Below the pieces are notes generated by a model. That model was given only the letters and a program-made list of their open reading frames with translations. It had not been told where the DNA came from and made no database searches. Shown here piece after piece: positions 51,652 through 61,049 of a DNA stretch of 64,000 bases. Numbering within the stretch: the stretch's first letter is position 1; each line of letters begins with the position of its first letter. A program made the position numbers and the translations under genes. Origin of the DNA: Actinomycetes bacterium (GTDB taxonomy: Bacteria; Actinomycetota; Acidimicrobiia; Acidimicrobiales; Acidimicrobiaceae). The stretch lies in NCBI GenBank assembly GCA_021805205.1, contig JAJZFV010000002.1:310001-374000 (forward strand). The letters are read 5' to 3'.

Positions 51652-51671
51652 AGGTTGACGCTCGTCAACCT
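51652..51671 (+). promoter_or_regulatory. Hairpin between the riboswitch and metY (possible expression platform)
   Basis: AGGTTGACG and CGTCAACCT form a nine-base perfect inverted repeat around a CT centre, about 90 bases upstream of metY. The following TTATTCGG is not a clean T-run, so classical termination is doubtful. It could be part of the riboswitch expression platform or a protein-binding site. Confidence 0.45.
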
Positions 51672-51762
51672 TATTCGGTAAACAATTCACTCGAAATACT
51701 CACATTTAGTGGGTTACCTGTAACTTTTCGTCTCCTTTTATTTATGAAGGGAAATAACTCTT

Positions 51763-53061
51763 ATGTCATCATGGGGCTTTGAAACTAAGCAAATTCACTC
51801 CGGAGCAGTCGCCGATCCGACCACGGGTGCTCGCGCTGTACCGATCTACCAGACCTCGAGTTATGTCTTCCGAGATACCGAACATGCTGCTGCATTGTTT
51901 GGATTGAGTGAACTCGGAAATATTTACACTCGAATTCAGAATCCGACTCAGGCGGTATTTGAAGAGCGCCTCGCAGCCCTTGAGGGTGGAGTTGGAGCAT
52001 TAGCGGTCGCCAGTGGACAGGCAGCTGAGACGATAGCTCTCCTGAATTTGGCTGAAGGTGGAGGCCACATCGTCGCCTCTTCATCGCTTTACGGAGGTAG
52101 CTACAACCTACTTCGCCACACATTTGCAAAGTTGGGTGTTGAAGTCACCTTTATCTCAAACCCAGATGACCCTACTGAGTGGCGTAATGCAGTTCGTGAA
52201 AATACCAGGGCCTTCTATGGGGAGACGATCGGAAACCCAAGGGGTGACATCTTCAACTTCGACGGTATCGTGCCAGTGGCTAAGGAATTTGGTATTCCGC
52301 TAGTGATCGATAACACCCTTGCGACTCCGTACCTGTGCCAGCCCCTTGCCCATGGCGCAGATATCGTAATCCACTCCGCTACAAAGTTCATTGGTGGCCA
52401 TGGAACCTCTATCGGTGGAATCATCGTCGACGGTGGAACCTTTAACTACGAGGCGAGTGGTCGTTTCAAGAACTTTACCGAACCCGACCCCAGCTACCAC
52501 GGACTTGTATTTAGCGAACTACCTGAGCCTCTATTTGCAGCACGTTATATCTTGAAGGCTCGCTTGCAGTACCTTCGAGATGTTGGGGCCGCCGTCTCCC
52601 CCTTCAATGCATTCCTCTTTTTGCAAGGGCTGGAGACTCTAAGCCTACGTATCGAGCGCCACGTCGAGAATGCAACTACAGTCGCTAAGTGGCTTGAAAG
52701 CCGCGATGAAGTCGAGTGGGTATCTTACGCTGGTCTCGACAGTAGCCCTTGGTCAGATGCACAAAAGAAGTACCTGCCAAAGGGAGCTGGAGCGATCATC
52801 GGCTTTGGTATCAAGGGTGGAGCAGAGGCTGGAAGTCGATTCATCGAAGGGCTGGAGCTCTTCTCCCACCTCGCCAACGTAGGAGATGTTCGAAGCCTAG
52901 CTATTCACCCAGCTTCAACTACCCACTCGCAGCTCTCCGAAGAAGAAAAGCTTGCATCAGGTGTAACCCCGGATTTGGTTCGCCTCTGTGTTGGCCTAGA
53001 GAGCATCACTGATATTCTGGCCGATCTTGAAGCGGGCTTTCGGGCCGCCAAGGTTGACTGA
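51763..53061 (+). CDS. metY: O-acetylhomoserine sulfhydrylase (aminocarboxypropyltransferase)
   Basis: A PLP enzyme that makes homocysteine from O-acetylhomoserine and sulfide. At 432 residues it is typical for MetY (cystathionine gamma-synthase is shorter). It begins GFETKQIHSGAVADPTTGARAVPIYQTSSYVFRD. PLP-site elements are ALAVASGQAAETIALLNL, VIDNTLATPYLCQP and IVIHSATKFIGGHGTSIGG, where the lysine of SATKF binds PLP. The C-terminal FSHLANVGDVRSLAIHPASTTHSQL is the family signature. It follows a SAM-family riboswitch and precedes metX by ten bases, so methionine supply controls both. Confidence 0.97.
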   Translation: MSSWGFETKQIHSGAVADPTTGARAVPIYQTSSYVFRDTEHAAALFGLSELGNIYTRIQNPTQAVFEERLAALEGGVGALAVASGQAAETIALLNLAEGGGHIVASSSLYGGSYNLLRHTFAKLGVEVTFISNPDDPTEWRNAVRENTRAFYGETIGNPRGDIFNFDGIVPVAKEFGIPLVIDNTLATPYLCQPLAHGADIVIHSATKFIGGHGTSIGGIIVDGGTFNYEASGRFKNFTEPDPSYHGLVFSELPEPLFAARYILKARLQYLRDVGAAVSPFNAFLFLQGLETLSLRIERHVENATTVAKWLESRDEVEWVSYAGLDSSPWSDAQKKYLPKGAGAIIGFGIKGGAEAGSRFIEGLELFSHLANVGDVRSLAIHPASTTHSQLSEEEKLASGVTPDLVRLCVGLESITDILADLEAGFRAAKVD

Positions 53062-53071
53062 GGTCAGTTCG

Positions 53072-54187
53072 GTGGATCGGAAAGTAGTAACACTCTTTAG
53101 CGATTCTCCTTTTGTGACTGAGGGGCTAGCGCCCCTCAGTCACATCGACGTTGCCTATGAGACATGGGGAGTTCTAAATCAGGCGAAGGATAACGCGGTC
53201 TTGGTGCTACATGCATTGACCGGTGACTCACACGCCGCGAGTCACTACCCAGGTGACCTCTCGGGTTGGTGGGAGGATTTGATTGGTCCAGGCAAAGCCA
53301 TCGACACCAATAAGTTCTTTGTTGTAGCCCCCAACGTGCTTGGGAGCTGTTATGGGACAACCGGTCCGACTTCCAAGCGAAGTGACGGCACTATCTATGG
53401 AATTGATTTTCCTGAGATAACAATTGGCGATCAGGTAACTGTAGAAAAAGCGCTCATCGATCACCTTGGAGTTGGCCATCTAGCGATGGTAATAGGTGGT
53501 TCCATGGGAGGCATGAGAGCGCTTGAGTGGGGTTATCGCTACGGAGCAATAATCGATGAGCTAGCGGTAGTTGCGGCAAGTGCTAGAGCTACTGCTTTTC
53601 AGATCGGCCTTTCATCTTTACAGATTAGATCGATAGAGTTGGACCCCAACTTCTACGGTGGTCGATACCACGAATATGGTGTTGCGCCCGAAGAGGGCCT
53701 CTCTATCGCTCGTGGAATGGCTCATATCTCGTATCGAAATTCTTCTGAGTTGGACGACAGATTTGCAAATACGGCCAAGGGTGGGGATCGCTCACATGGC
53801 ACCTTCGAGGTCGACTCCTACCTCCGCTACCACGGGGAGAAGTTGACTCAAAGGTTCGACGCCAATACTTACATAAAGCTGGTGAAGGCAATGTCGGCCT
53901 TCGATTTAGGTCGAGGTAGGGGCGGTGTTGTGGCCGCTTTATCTACGATCTCACCTAAGACAATCGTTGTTGGAGTAGATAGCGACGAGTTGTTTCATCC
54001 CCACCTGCAGTACGAAATCGCAATTGGCGTAGGTGAAAACGCCACGATGGATCTGATCACCTCTACCGTCGGCCACGATGGATTTCTGGTAGACGCTGCA
54101 TCTATAGGTGAGGTACTCCTTAGAAGATCAGAAGTGCTAAGTCAAGAGTCGCATTTGGATCGGATAGTGGCAAGTTGCGCAAACTGA
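53072..54187 (+). CDS. metX: Homoserine O-acetyltransferase
   Basis: The enzyme that activates homoserine with acetyl-CoA, giving the substrate of MetY. The 371-residue alpha/beta hydrolase has VLVLHALTGDSHAA, NVLGSCYGTTGP, the nucleophile elbow VIGGSMGGMRALEWGYRY (Ser near 142), and the late catalytic pair VGVDSDELFHP and VGHDGFLVDA. I start it at GTG 53072, eight bases after GAGG and ten bases after the metY stop; a longer frame from TTG 53027 would overlap metY by 35 bases and add a non-family N-terminus. The metY-metX operon is under the upstream riboswitch. Confidence 0.96.
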   Translation: MDRKVVTLFSDSPFVTEGLAPLSHIDVAYETWGVLNQAKDNAVLVLHALTGDSHAASHYPGDLSGWWEDLIGPGKAIDTNKFFVVAPNVLGSCYGTTGPTSKRSDGTIYGIDFPEITIGDQVTVEKALIDHLGVGHLAMVIGGSMGGMRALEWGYRYGAIIDELAVVAASARATAFQIGLSSLQIRSIELDPNFYGGRYHEYGVAPEEGLSIARGMAHISYRNSSELDDRFANTAKGGDRSHGTFEVDSYLRYHGEKLTQRFDANTYIKLVKAMSAFDLGRGRGGVVAALSTISPKTIVVGVDSDELFHPHLQYEIAIGVGENATMDLITSTVGHDGFLVDAASIGEVLLRRSEVLSQESHLDRIVASCAN

Positions 54188-54242
54188 TGGCCCTTGGTTG
54201 GGAAAAGTTGTTTAGAGTCAAACACTTAGAGATCAGCCGACT

Positions 54243-54575
54243 CTAGACCCATTTGCTATCCCAATAGGAGGATGGCATTAACTCAACCATATAGAGATAG
54301 ATCTTGGTTGGTTGGGATAAGTGAGACACTATCGCCGAGAGGTCGATCGAAAAGAAGTCGATACTCACTGGTGCTTCGGTTAGCATCCTCGCGGCAATGG
54401 TGGGTTCGCAAGGAAGTTCTGCAAATCGATCTTTAAAGGTACTTCGAAGGCATGGCATCTTGATTTCAGAGAGATGGTCTGGGTGTATCGTCCGTGTGCG
54501 TGTCGTAACATAAGCAGCGCTTCGAAGGTCACCAGAGTTTAATTGGGTTTGTTCAACAAATTCAGAACCTAGCAA
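54243..54575 (-). CDS. Hypothetical ORF between metX and the DUF5666-like gene
   Basis: An open frame of 110 codons with codon choice like its neighbours but no family I recognise. It would start at a TTG located inside a hairpin terminator, without a ribosome-binding site; ATG 54458 is a later alternative start. The protein is soluble, with a few aromatic residues near the end (MVELMPSSYWDSKWV). It may be a real small gene or a chance frame. Confidence 0.25.
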   Translation of the reverse strand: MLGSEFVEQTQLNSGDLRSAAYVTTRTRTIHPDHLSEIKMPCLRSTFKDRFAELPCEPTIAARMLTEAPVSIDFFSIDLSAIVSHLSQPTKIYLYMVELMPSSYWDSKWV

Positions 54576-54614
54576 AATGGGGGTTAGAACATTTGGTTCT
54601 AACCCCCATTTTTT
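54574..54614. terminator. Intrinsic terminator downstream of metY-metX
   Basis: A 17-bp perfect stem (54574-54590 with 54596-54612) with an ATTTG loop; the plus strand ends with a run of six T residues. It faces the metY-metX transcript from the left and the DUF5666-like gene from the right, so it may serve both. Confidence 0.85.
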
Positions 54615-54644
54615 ATTCCAAGGTCACCTTTGTTCGACTATCTA

Positions 54645-55154
54645 CTAGGCGGTAGTAGGAGGCGCGGACGGAGGTGTCATGGCGATGACACGAGATGCAA
54701 CGCCTCCCTTTTGTACGACAATGGCCCGGACCTTTGTGTTGGCTGAGATGTCGCTAGATATGGTGCTCTCGCTCAACTTGGGAAACAGCGTGGCTGACGA
54801 GACTGGTACCGATACGCTCGTCCCATCTGGATGGGTGATAGTTATCGATGAGGAGGAGATAGCTTGGACCGTGCCTCGATCTATTGTTACGGTTACTACT
54901 CCGTTCTTCTTGGAGTAGAGGTCGATAGTGGCGTGTTCGGCTCGCTGGAGAATTCCTCCATGTCCTTTGCCGTGCTGTCCGTTTGGACCACCCTGACCAG
55001 GTGTTGGGGTGATTGGAGTGCTAGCTCCAACTACTTGGGCCGATGGAAGGCTCACGGTGGTGCTTGAGATGCTGTGATCAACGAAGAATGCACCTGTTGC
55101 GACTACCGCTACTCCTAATCCTGCGGTCACGATCTTCTTTCCTAGTGGCTTCAT
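54645..55154 (-). CDS. Exported DUF5666-like protein
   Basis: A 169-residue protein with a signal peptide or N-terminal anchor (KKIVTAGLGVAVVATGAFFVDHSIS, about 5-30). A low-complexity linker rich in G, P, Q and H follows (50-68). A beta-rich domain (about 85-160) reads GTVQAISSSSITITHPDGTSVSVPVSSATLF and TKVRAIVVQKGGVASRVIAMTPP, a pattern like DUF5666 domains of exported bacterial proteins. Function is unknown. ATG 55154 follows AGGAGCTACGAA. It is transcribed alone, toward the terminator at 54574-54614. Confidence 0.75.
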   Translation of the reverse strand: MKPLGKKIVTAGLGVAVVATGAFFVDHSISSTTVSLPSAQVVGASTPITPTPGQGGPNGQHGKGHGGILQRAEHATIDLYSKKNGVVTVTIDRGTVQAISSSSITITHPDGTSVSVPVSSATLFPKLSESTISSDISANTKVRAIVVQKGGVASRVIAMTPPSAPPTTA

Positions 55155-55570
55155 TTCGTAGCTCCTATTTCAATCTGTTGAACTCGCATAACTGCGAGAT
55201 AGTTATAGGTTCACTCCAAATTGTTAAGGTTTGATTATTCGGCTCTACGAAATATTGAGATTTTTGAAGTTTTTTGAGTTGTATCGAGTCTCAAAGATCG
55301 CCGCTCAGGTCTAAATCTTTAAAGCTGGACTCATTTATAACGAGGCTAAGCCACTAGCTGTATGTTTGCCGAGAGAGAAACTCGCAGAGTAGCTGTTAGA
55401 GAAGTGCTGTGGATTCAGGAATAGTCAATCAGCCGCATATCTTCTGACCCTACGATGAAGCGAGCTGTTGTTGCCAGATCTCCTTGGAGGGTCACTTAGG
55501 TCACCTGTAGGGTTTTTGTGATTACTTTGGCTGCTTATTACTGGCGTGAAACCCTTGATAAATTAAGAGG
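55155..55570. other. Intergenic region between divergent genes
   Basis: About 415 bases without a recognisable gene or RNA. It contains a short repeated GGTCAC (55492-55504) and AT-rich parts likely to include promoters for the exported protein and the CoA-transferase gene. Confidence 0.4.
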
Positions 55571-56965
55571 GTGGAGATCTCCCTGCTGAAGGAAGTAATA
55601 GCTAACCTCGGAATCAACGACCCTGCTGAAGTTGTCGTAGTTGGCGACCCTTTAGCCTCGATGTTGCCATCGCCCCTTGCTGTTGCTGAAGTTGCACTAT
55701 CGTCGGTAGCCGCATCCATGGTTGCTGGGGCTGACCTTTCGCTGGCACGAAGTGGTCGGCGACCGGAGGTGGAACTTGATACTGTTCACATAGCCGCCGC
55801 AATGCGGAGCGAGCTATTGTTGCGCGACCCAACCGGAAATGCTCTGAGTGGCTTTGCTCCCCTCTCACGACTGTGGTTGAGTGGTGATGGCTGGGTTAGG
55901 ACCCACGCAAACTATCCCTGGCATCGCGAAGCGTTGCTAAATGGGCTCGATATCGACGAGACCTCCGGTGACGACCTTGGAGTGCGTGTCGGCGAAGCTA
56001 TAGCAAAGCGCAGCTCTCGAGAGGTTGAGGAGGCCGTCTATAGCGCTGGTGGACTGGCAGTCGCCGCTCGAGACCAAGCTGAATGGCGCCAAAGTGAGCC
56101 TGGTAGAGCTGTCGCAGCAACTTCGTTGGTGGCGATTGAGCACCTTAGCATCGGTACCAAATTGGGGGCACCTCTTGCAAGTCTGGCTCGAGAGCTGCCC
56201 GCTTCGGGAGTGAAGGTGTTGGATTTAACTCGGGTAATTGCAGGTCCGGTCGGAACCCGCATGCTAGCAGCACTCGGTGCCAATGTTCTGCGAATTGATT
56301 ACCCCTCTCGACCAGAACTCGAACTGCATGCAATTGACGGGGTAATTGGGAAAGCTAGCGCTACCCTCGACGCTACTTCCGAAAGTGGATATGAACTTTT
56401 GCATAAATTGGTAGACGAGGCTGACGTTGTCGTCACCGGATATCGACCCGGTTCGCTTCGACGTTTAGGCCTTGACGAAGATCAAATCGCGCAGCAACAT
56501 CCGGGCACCGTATTAGTCAGCCTCTCAGCTTGGGGTACGAATGGGCCTTGGGGAGACCGACGAGGATTTGACAGCTTGGTGCAAATTGCCACTGGAATTG
56601 GCTTAGCTAGCAGCCCCGATGGGATTCGTCCCGGTACCCTACCATGCCAACTCCTCGATCACGCTACCGGTTATCTCCTAGCCGCTGGTGCGCTCTCAGC
56701 ACTTGCGCTTCGAGCTCGGACTGGACAAGCTAGCCACGTGTCGGTTTCACTTTCTCGAACCGCTCAATGGTTGCTCGATCAAGGGGTACAAAGCATGAGT
56801 CACAGCGGTACCCATGAGCAAGGGGACTTTCTGGTTGAACCTTATCGTGTTAGTCTCGGTGATGGTTGGAGCAGCATTAGTCCACCTGGAAAGATCGACG
56901 GAATGCAGCTGAGCTGGCCACATTTGCCACCTAGGTACGGCAGTGCTCAACCAGTTTGGAGTTGA
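55571..56965 (+). CDS. Family III CoA-transferase (CaiB/BaiF type)
   Basis: A 464-residue enzyme that moves CoA between carboxylic acids. The N-terminal third (about 1-200) is an unusual, family-specific part. The catalytic domain starts VKVLDLTRVIAGPVGTRMLAALGANVLRIDYPSRPEL (about 213-249), typical of CaiB/BaiF, and continues with VDEADVVVTGYRPGSLRRLGLD, SAWGTNGPWGDRRGFDSLVQIATG, whose aspartate in GFDSL is the likely catalytic residue, and QLLDHATGYLLAAGAL. The substrate is unknown. GTG 55571 follows AAGAGG. No pathway partners lie adjacent. Confidence 0.87.
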   Translation: MEISLLKEVIANLGINDPAEVVVVGDPLASMLPSPLAVAEVALSSVAASMVAGADLSLARSGRRPEVELDTVHIAAAMRSELLLRDPTGNALSGFAPLSRLWLSGDGWVRTHANYPWHREALLNGLDIDETSGDDLGVRVGEAIAKRSSREVEEAVYSAGGLAVAARDQAEWRQSEPGRAVAATSLVAIEHLSIGTKLGAPLASLARELPASGVKVLDLTRVIAGPVGTRMLAALGANVLRIDYPSRPELELHAIDGVIGKASATLDATSESGYELLHKLVDEADVVVTGYRPGSLRRLGLDEDQIAQQHPGTVLVSLSAWGTNGPWGDRRGFDSLVQIATGIGLASSPDGIRPGTLPCQLLDHATGYLLAAGALSALALRARTGQASHVSVSLSRTAQWLLDQGVQSMSHSGTHEQGDFLVEPYRVSLGDGWSSISPPGKIDGMQLSWPHLPPRYGSAQPVWS

Positions 56966-57522
56966 TCGGCCCAGTATTTGTATCTCTTCGAAGTCATAAT
57001 CGAGCGACCATTTGGGTGCTCCTAATGACGTTTTTAATTTTGCCTTCAAACGTCGAGGTGGCTCACTTATCAATTGGTGTTTGGACTCCTGCCACTGTGA
57101 AGGAGACACCGTCGCCGTCAAAGGTGTGATCGATTATTGGCAAGCTCATCGCACCTCAAAGACCGATCTGCTCGATAGCGATCTCAGCTACGGGACCAAT
57201 TCTCTGGTAATGGAGGATTCTCACACCCTTTAAGCCAACGAGGGCACGACAAATGTCACTAGGATCGAAAAGGACGGGGGAACCTAGATTGCCTTTGTTT
57301 TGTTTCACAGCTTGAAAAGCTAAGGGCTTCCACGTCCCTTTTCACTTCGAAATGAAATTTATTACCCGATTTGATGGCTTGCTAACTTTGAAAACGGGTA
57401 GAAATATGGCAAAACCCCGTTGAAAGCCGAAGGGCCTGAAAGCTGAAAAGCCGCATAATTGCCGATTTTTTCTAAGGAGCATTCCAAAGGGGTCGATTTG
57501 TTTTGTGATTTACTTCTGCCTT
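56966..57522. other. Intergenic stretch between CoA-transferase and tRNA-Gly
   Basis: About 560 bases. Short open frames exist (for example 57012-57233) but none has a recognisable domain, ribosome-binding site or family-like codon pattern. No strong hairpin terminator is visible after the CoA-transferase gene. Confidence 0.4.
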
Positions 57523-57596
57523 TGGAGCGGGTGACGGGAATCGAACCCGCGTCCTCAGCTTGGGAAGCTGATGTTCTACCATTGAACCACACCCGC
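57523..57596 (-). tRNA. tRNA-Gly (anticodon CCC)
   Basis: A 74-base tRNA on the minus strand with acceptor GCGGGTG/CACCCGC, D-arm GGTTCAATGGTAGAAC, anticodon stem TCAGC/GCTGA around TTCCCAA, T-arm GCGGGTTCGATTCCCGT and an encoded CCA. Confidence 0.96.
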
Positions 57597-57669
57597 AAGG
57601 TCAACTTTTATACTACCACGACACCCTACCTCGTCCGGTGATAAGGGCTCTTCTACTACCTTTAACGTC

Positions 57670-58239
57670 ATGATACTTTCAGACCGCACTATCCGTGAAG
57701 AGATGGCTCAAGGGCGAATCGTCATCGATCCTTTGGGCGAAAACGCAGTTCAGCCATCATCAGTGGATCTACGAGTCGATCGATACTTTCGAATCTTTAG
57801 GAACCACACCGCAAGCGTAATAGATGTGCGTGAGGATCAAAGTTCTATGACGGAACTAGTCGAAGTGGATTCAGATGGAGTCTTCATCCTTCACCCCGGT
57901 GAGTTCGTTCTCGGCTCAACTCTCGAAAGAGTTTCGTTGAGTTCAAATTTGGTAGGAAGACTCGAAGGTAAATCTTCATTGGGCCGATTGGGCTTACTCA
58001 TTCACTCGACGGCGGGGTTTATCGACCCTGGCTTTGATGGTAACGTTACTCTCGAACTATCCAACGTCGCCAACTTACCTATCACCGTCTACCCAGGTAT
58101 GAAGATTGGCCAGATTTCGTTCTTGACGATGACTACCGAAGCCGAGGTTCCCTACGGTAGTCCTCTGCTTGGTTCGAAGTATCAAAATCAACGGGGACCA
58201 ACACCCTCTCAAAGTCACAAGAACTTTGGCGAGCGATAA
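57670..58239 (+). CDS. dcd: dCTP deaminase (possibly dUMP-forming)
   Basis: A trimeric enzyme of pyrimidine deoxynucleotide metabolism. At 189 residues it is family length. Signatures are [21 protein letters not shown] at the start, [18 protein letters not shown], the active-site [37 protein letters not shown], whose glutamate is in TLELSN, and [11 protein letters not shown]. Actinobacterial homologues often also hydrolyse dUTP to dUMP, so a bifunctional role is possible. The gene stands alone between tRNA-Gly and the etfD-like gene. Confidence 0.96.
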   Translation: MILSDRTIREEMAQGRIVIDPLGENAVQPSSVDLRVDRYFRIFRNHTASVIDVREDQSSMTELVEVDSDGVFILHPGEFVLGSTLERVSLSSNLVGRLEGKSSLGRLGLLIHSTAGFIDPGFDGNVTLELSNVANLPITVYPGMKIGQISFLTMTTEAEVPYGSPLLGSKYQNQRGPTPSQSHKNFGER

Positions 58240-58381
58240 AGTTACCGTATGGTAATAAATAATGTGTCACTACAAAATAGCTTTATCGAAGTAGTAGATT
58301 CGAGTAGTATCGCATAGGCAAATGACGCTAATAGTGAATGTCTTTTCGTTTTATTGAGCGTTTGGTTAAGGTGGAGTGTTG

Positions 58382-60433
58382 ATGCGGGCAGCCATAGGGC
58401 TTTTGATAACTGTCGTAGCGCTTTTTTTTGCGGCTAGACGGGGACTCTTTATCTTCAAGTTGGTAAAAAGCGGAGTTGAAGCGCCTAATCGGCGTCGCAA
58501 CATCCCAGAGCAGATCAATCTTGAGGTACAAGAGGTTCTGGGCCAAAAGAGGCTTTTGAAGAAGACGGTTCCTGGAATCGCTCACTTCTTTACTTTTTGG
58601 GGATTTACCATCCTCACCGCGACCATAATTGAGGCCTTTGGAGCCCTCTTTCAGTCGAACTTTGCTATTCCATTGATTGGCCATGATTCGTGGTTGGGCT
58701 TTACCGAAGACTTCTTTTCGGTAGCAGTTCTCCTTTCATTGGTAGTCTTTTCGGCGATTCGTCTAAAGAATGCACCTTCTAAGAAGGATCGTCAGTCTCG
58801 TTTTTATGGCTCACATAACGATGCCGCTTGGCTTGTACTTTTAGGTATTGCCCTAGTTATTATCACCTTGCTCATCTATCGGGCAGCTCAAGTCAATACC
58901 GGTGACTTCGCCTACTCCAACTTCGCCTTTGCTAGCCATGGACTCGCGGCACTGCTCAAGCCCCTTGGCCACAGTGCCAACTCTGCCCTTGAATCGATCT
59001 TCGTGGTAGCCAACGTCGGCGTGATCATGGGATTTTTGGTCTTTGTTACATACTCCAAGCACCTCCATATATTCGCAGCTCCTCTCAACGTCGCTTTTTC
59101 CCGTAAGCCCCGAGCCCTAGGTGCACTGGATAAGACTCCAAATATGGATCCTGAACTCTTGACCGAGGATTCGGTCTTTGGCGTTGGAAAGATCAATGAC
59201 TTTTCTTGGAAGCAACTCTTGGACCTCGTCACCTGTACTGAGTGTGGCAGGTGCCAAGAACAGTGTCCCGCTTGGAACACCGAAAAGCCACTCTCGCCCA
59301 AGCTTCTAGTGATGTCCCTTCGTGATCACCTCTTTGCCACCTCAGGCCAACTTCTTGGTCCTAGGGTAGCAAGTGCAGAGACGGCAACTATGGAGCCGGT
59401 CATGTTGGTTCCCAACGTCATCGATCCAGATATTCTTTGGTCTTGTACTACCTGCGGTGCCTGCGTTGAGGCCTGCCCAGTTGATATCGAGCACATCGAT
59501 GCCATCGTGGATATGCGACGGTATCAAGTTCTCATGGAGAGCGAGTTTCCCACCGAGGCCGGTACCATGCTTCGAAACATCGAGAATCAAGGAGATCCTT
59601 GGGGCCTTGGCTCTTCCCATCGCCTCGACTGGGTTGAGGCGATCGACATCGAGATTCCAGTTATTGACGGTGAGATCCCCGCAGATGTCGAATACCTATT
59701 TTGGGTAGGCTGCGCTGGTGCTCTCGACGAGAGAGCTCGAAAGGTAACCCAATCGATCGCTCGCCTTCTCGATCGAGCCGGAGTTAAGTTTGCAATCTTG
59801 GGAGGGCGTGAAAGCTGCACCGGTGACCCTGCTCGAAGGTTGGGAAATGAGTACCTATACCAGATGCAGTCGATGATGAACATCGAGACCCTCAATGAGG
59901 TAAAAGCGAAGAAGATCATCGCCTCGTGCCCTCACTGCTTTAACTCAATTGCTAATGAATACGCTTCATTAGGCGGTAACTACGAGGTGGTTCACCACAC
60001 TCAGTTACTGAAGGAGCTGGTAGGCAAGGGATCTTTGGTTCCAGTCAATAAGTTGGAGCAAGGCAAAGTCACCTACCACGACCCATGTTATCTAGGTCGA
60101 CACAACGGTATCTACGATGCTCCGCGCTCCGTGATTGAATCGGTTCCCGGTGTTACCTCCGTTGAAATGCATCGCCACCGGGAAAAGGGATTCTGCTGTG
60201 GAGCTGGCGGCGCTCGTATGTGGCTAGAAGAGAAGATCGGAAAGCGAGTCAACGTTGAGCGAGTCGATCAAGCCCTTGAGGTCGATCCAGATGTGGTCTC
60301 AACCGCTTGCCCATATTGTATGATCATGCTCGACGACGCGGTGAAGGCTAAGAAGGCCGAAGGCGGGGCCCGAGATGACGTCGCGGTATTGGACGTAGCT
60401 CAAATCCTAGAGCAGTCCTTAGAGATCAAGTAA
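58382..60433 (+). CDS. etfD: Membrane-bound Fe-S oxidoreductase, EtfD-like (heterodisulfide reductase-related)
   Basis: A 683-residue protein similar in design to mycobacterial Rv0338c (EtfD), which passes electrons from electron-transfer flavoprotein in fatty-acid oxidation to the membrane quinone pool. The N-terminus has about five hydrophobic segments (about 1-235) like a nitrate-reductase gamma subunit. Two [4Fe-4S] clusters follow: CTECGRCQEQCP (about 280) and CTTCGACVEACP (about 358). Two CCG domains then appear, including SCPHCFNS, CCGAGGARMWLEE and TACPYCMIML. I start it at ATG 58382 after AAGGTGGAG; GTG 58376 is possible. Confidence 0.9.
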   Translation: MRAAIGLLITVVALFFAARRGLFIFKLVKSGVEAPNRRRNIPEQINLEVQEVLGQKRLLKKTVPGIAHFFTFWGFTILTATIIEAFGALFQSNFAIPLIGHDSWLGFTEDFFSVAVLLSLVVFSAIRLKNAPSKKDRQSRFYGSHNDAAWLVLLGIALVIITLLIYRAAQVNTGDFAYSNFAFASHGLAALLKPLGHSANSALESIFVVANVGVIMGFLVFVTYSKHLHIFAAPLNVAFSRKPRALGALDKTPNMDPELLTEDSVFGVGKINDFSWKQLLDLVTCTECGRCQEQCPAWNTEKPLSPKLLVMSLRDHLFATSGQLLGPRVASAETATMEPVMLVPNVIDPDILWSCTTCGACVEACPVDIEHIDAIVDMRRYQVLMESEFPTEAGTMLRNIENQGDPWGLGSSHRLDWVEAIDIEIPVIDGEIPADVEYLFWVGCAGALDERARKVTQSIARLLDRAGVKFAILGGRESCTGDPARRLGNEYLYQMQSMMNIETLNEVKAKKIIASCPHCFNSIANEYASLGGNYEVVHHTQLLKELVGKGSLVPVNKLEQGKVTYHDPCYLGRHNGIYDAPRSVIESVPGVTSVEMHRHREKGFCCGAGGARMWLEEKIGKRVNVERVDQALEVDPDVVSTACPYCMIMLDDAVKAKKAEGGARDDVAVLDVAQILEQSLEIK

Positions 60434-60477
60434 CTTAGCTCCCAAGAGGGACTAAGTTCATCTCCAACCAAAAAATA

Positions 60478-60506
60478 GAGGGTCGCAACAGTAAGTTGCG
60501 ACCCTC
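60478..60506. terminator. Hairpin terminator between etfD-like and CNB genes
   Basis: A perfect 12-bp stem (GAGGGTCGCAAC with GTTGCGACCCTC) closes an AGTAA loop. On the minus strand a T-rich tract follows (complement of AAAAAATA), so it is a good terminator for the cyclic-nucleotide-binding gene and probably a bidirectional end. Confidence 0.85.
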
Positions 60507-60540
60507 CCATTTAAAACGGGTTACTTCTAGTCGGACGCTT

Positions 60541-60972
60541 CTATTCGTAGGCAGCTTCGTCTGCTCGACGTAGCTGAGCCGCCATGGTTGCTAGGAGGCG
60601 AATCGCCATCGTCGGGATCTCCTCTAAGACCGAAGTGAACTCTCTGGCTGGCAAGACCAGAAGTTCAACGTCGGTTACGGCAGTTACGGTAGCAGATCGG
60701 GGCTGGTGGTCGAGGAGTGCTAGCTCGCCAAAGTGGTCAGAAGCCTCCAACCGGGCTACTTCATTTCCGCCCTTACTGACCTTGGCGCTACCACTGGTAA
60801 TCATGTAGAAGTCTCGGCCAAAGTGGCCCTCTTCGCAGATTATGGTTCCTGCTTTAGCGCTAGCTTCGTCGCACGCTCGCTCTAGGAGTTGAAGTTCTTT
60901 TTTGGAACACTCGGCGAATAGCCAAATCGAGCGAAGGCGCTCTATCTTTGATGGCAATGAATTGTCTGACAT
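60541..60972 (-). CDS. Cyclic-nucleotide-binding domain protein (no DNA-binding domain)
   Basis: A 143-residue protein made almost only of a Crp-type cyclic-nucleotide-binding domain. LRSIWLFAECSKKELQLLERAC begins the domain. The beta-roll includes GTIICEEGHFGRDFYMITSGSAKV, and the phosphate-binding cassette is ASDHFGELALLDHQPRSATVTA, with the conserved F-G-E-x-A-L and the following arginine-serine-alanine, so cAMP or cGMP binding is plausible. No helix-turn-helix follows. It may be a small ligand-responsive partner protein. I chose ATG 60972; an upstream TTG at 61011 lacks a ribosome-binding site. Confidence 0.88.
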   Translation of the reverse strand: MSDNSLPSKIERLRSIWLFAECSKKELQLLERACDEASAKAGTIICEEGHFGRDFYMITSGSAKVSKGGNEVARLEASDHFGELALLDHQPRSATVTAVTDVELLVLPAREFTSVLEEIPTMAIRLLATMAAQLRRADEAAYE

Positions 60973-61049
60973 AGCTTCAAAGCTATCAGCAAGAGCTGCC
61001 CTTTGGCCCAATAAAGAAGAGAGGGTTGGCTCGAAGCTCTAGAAATTGC

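Noticed and set aside
57012..57233. Possible small gene after the CoA-transferase
   Set aside because: It lacks a ribosome-binding site and any family pattern, and its codon use does not resemble its neighbours.
57459..57641. Plus-strand open frame over tRNA-Gly
   Set aside because: It is the reverse complement of the tRNA read as protein; the tRNA fully explains the sequence.
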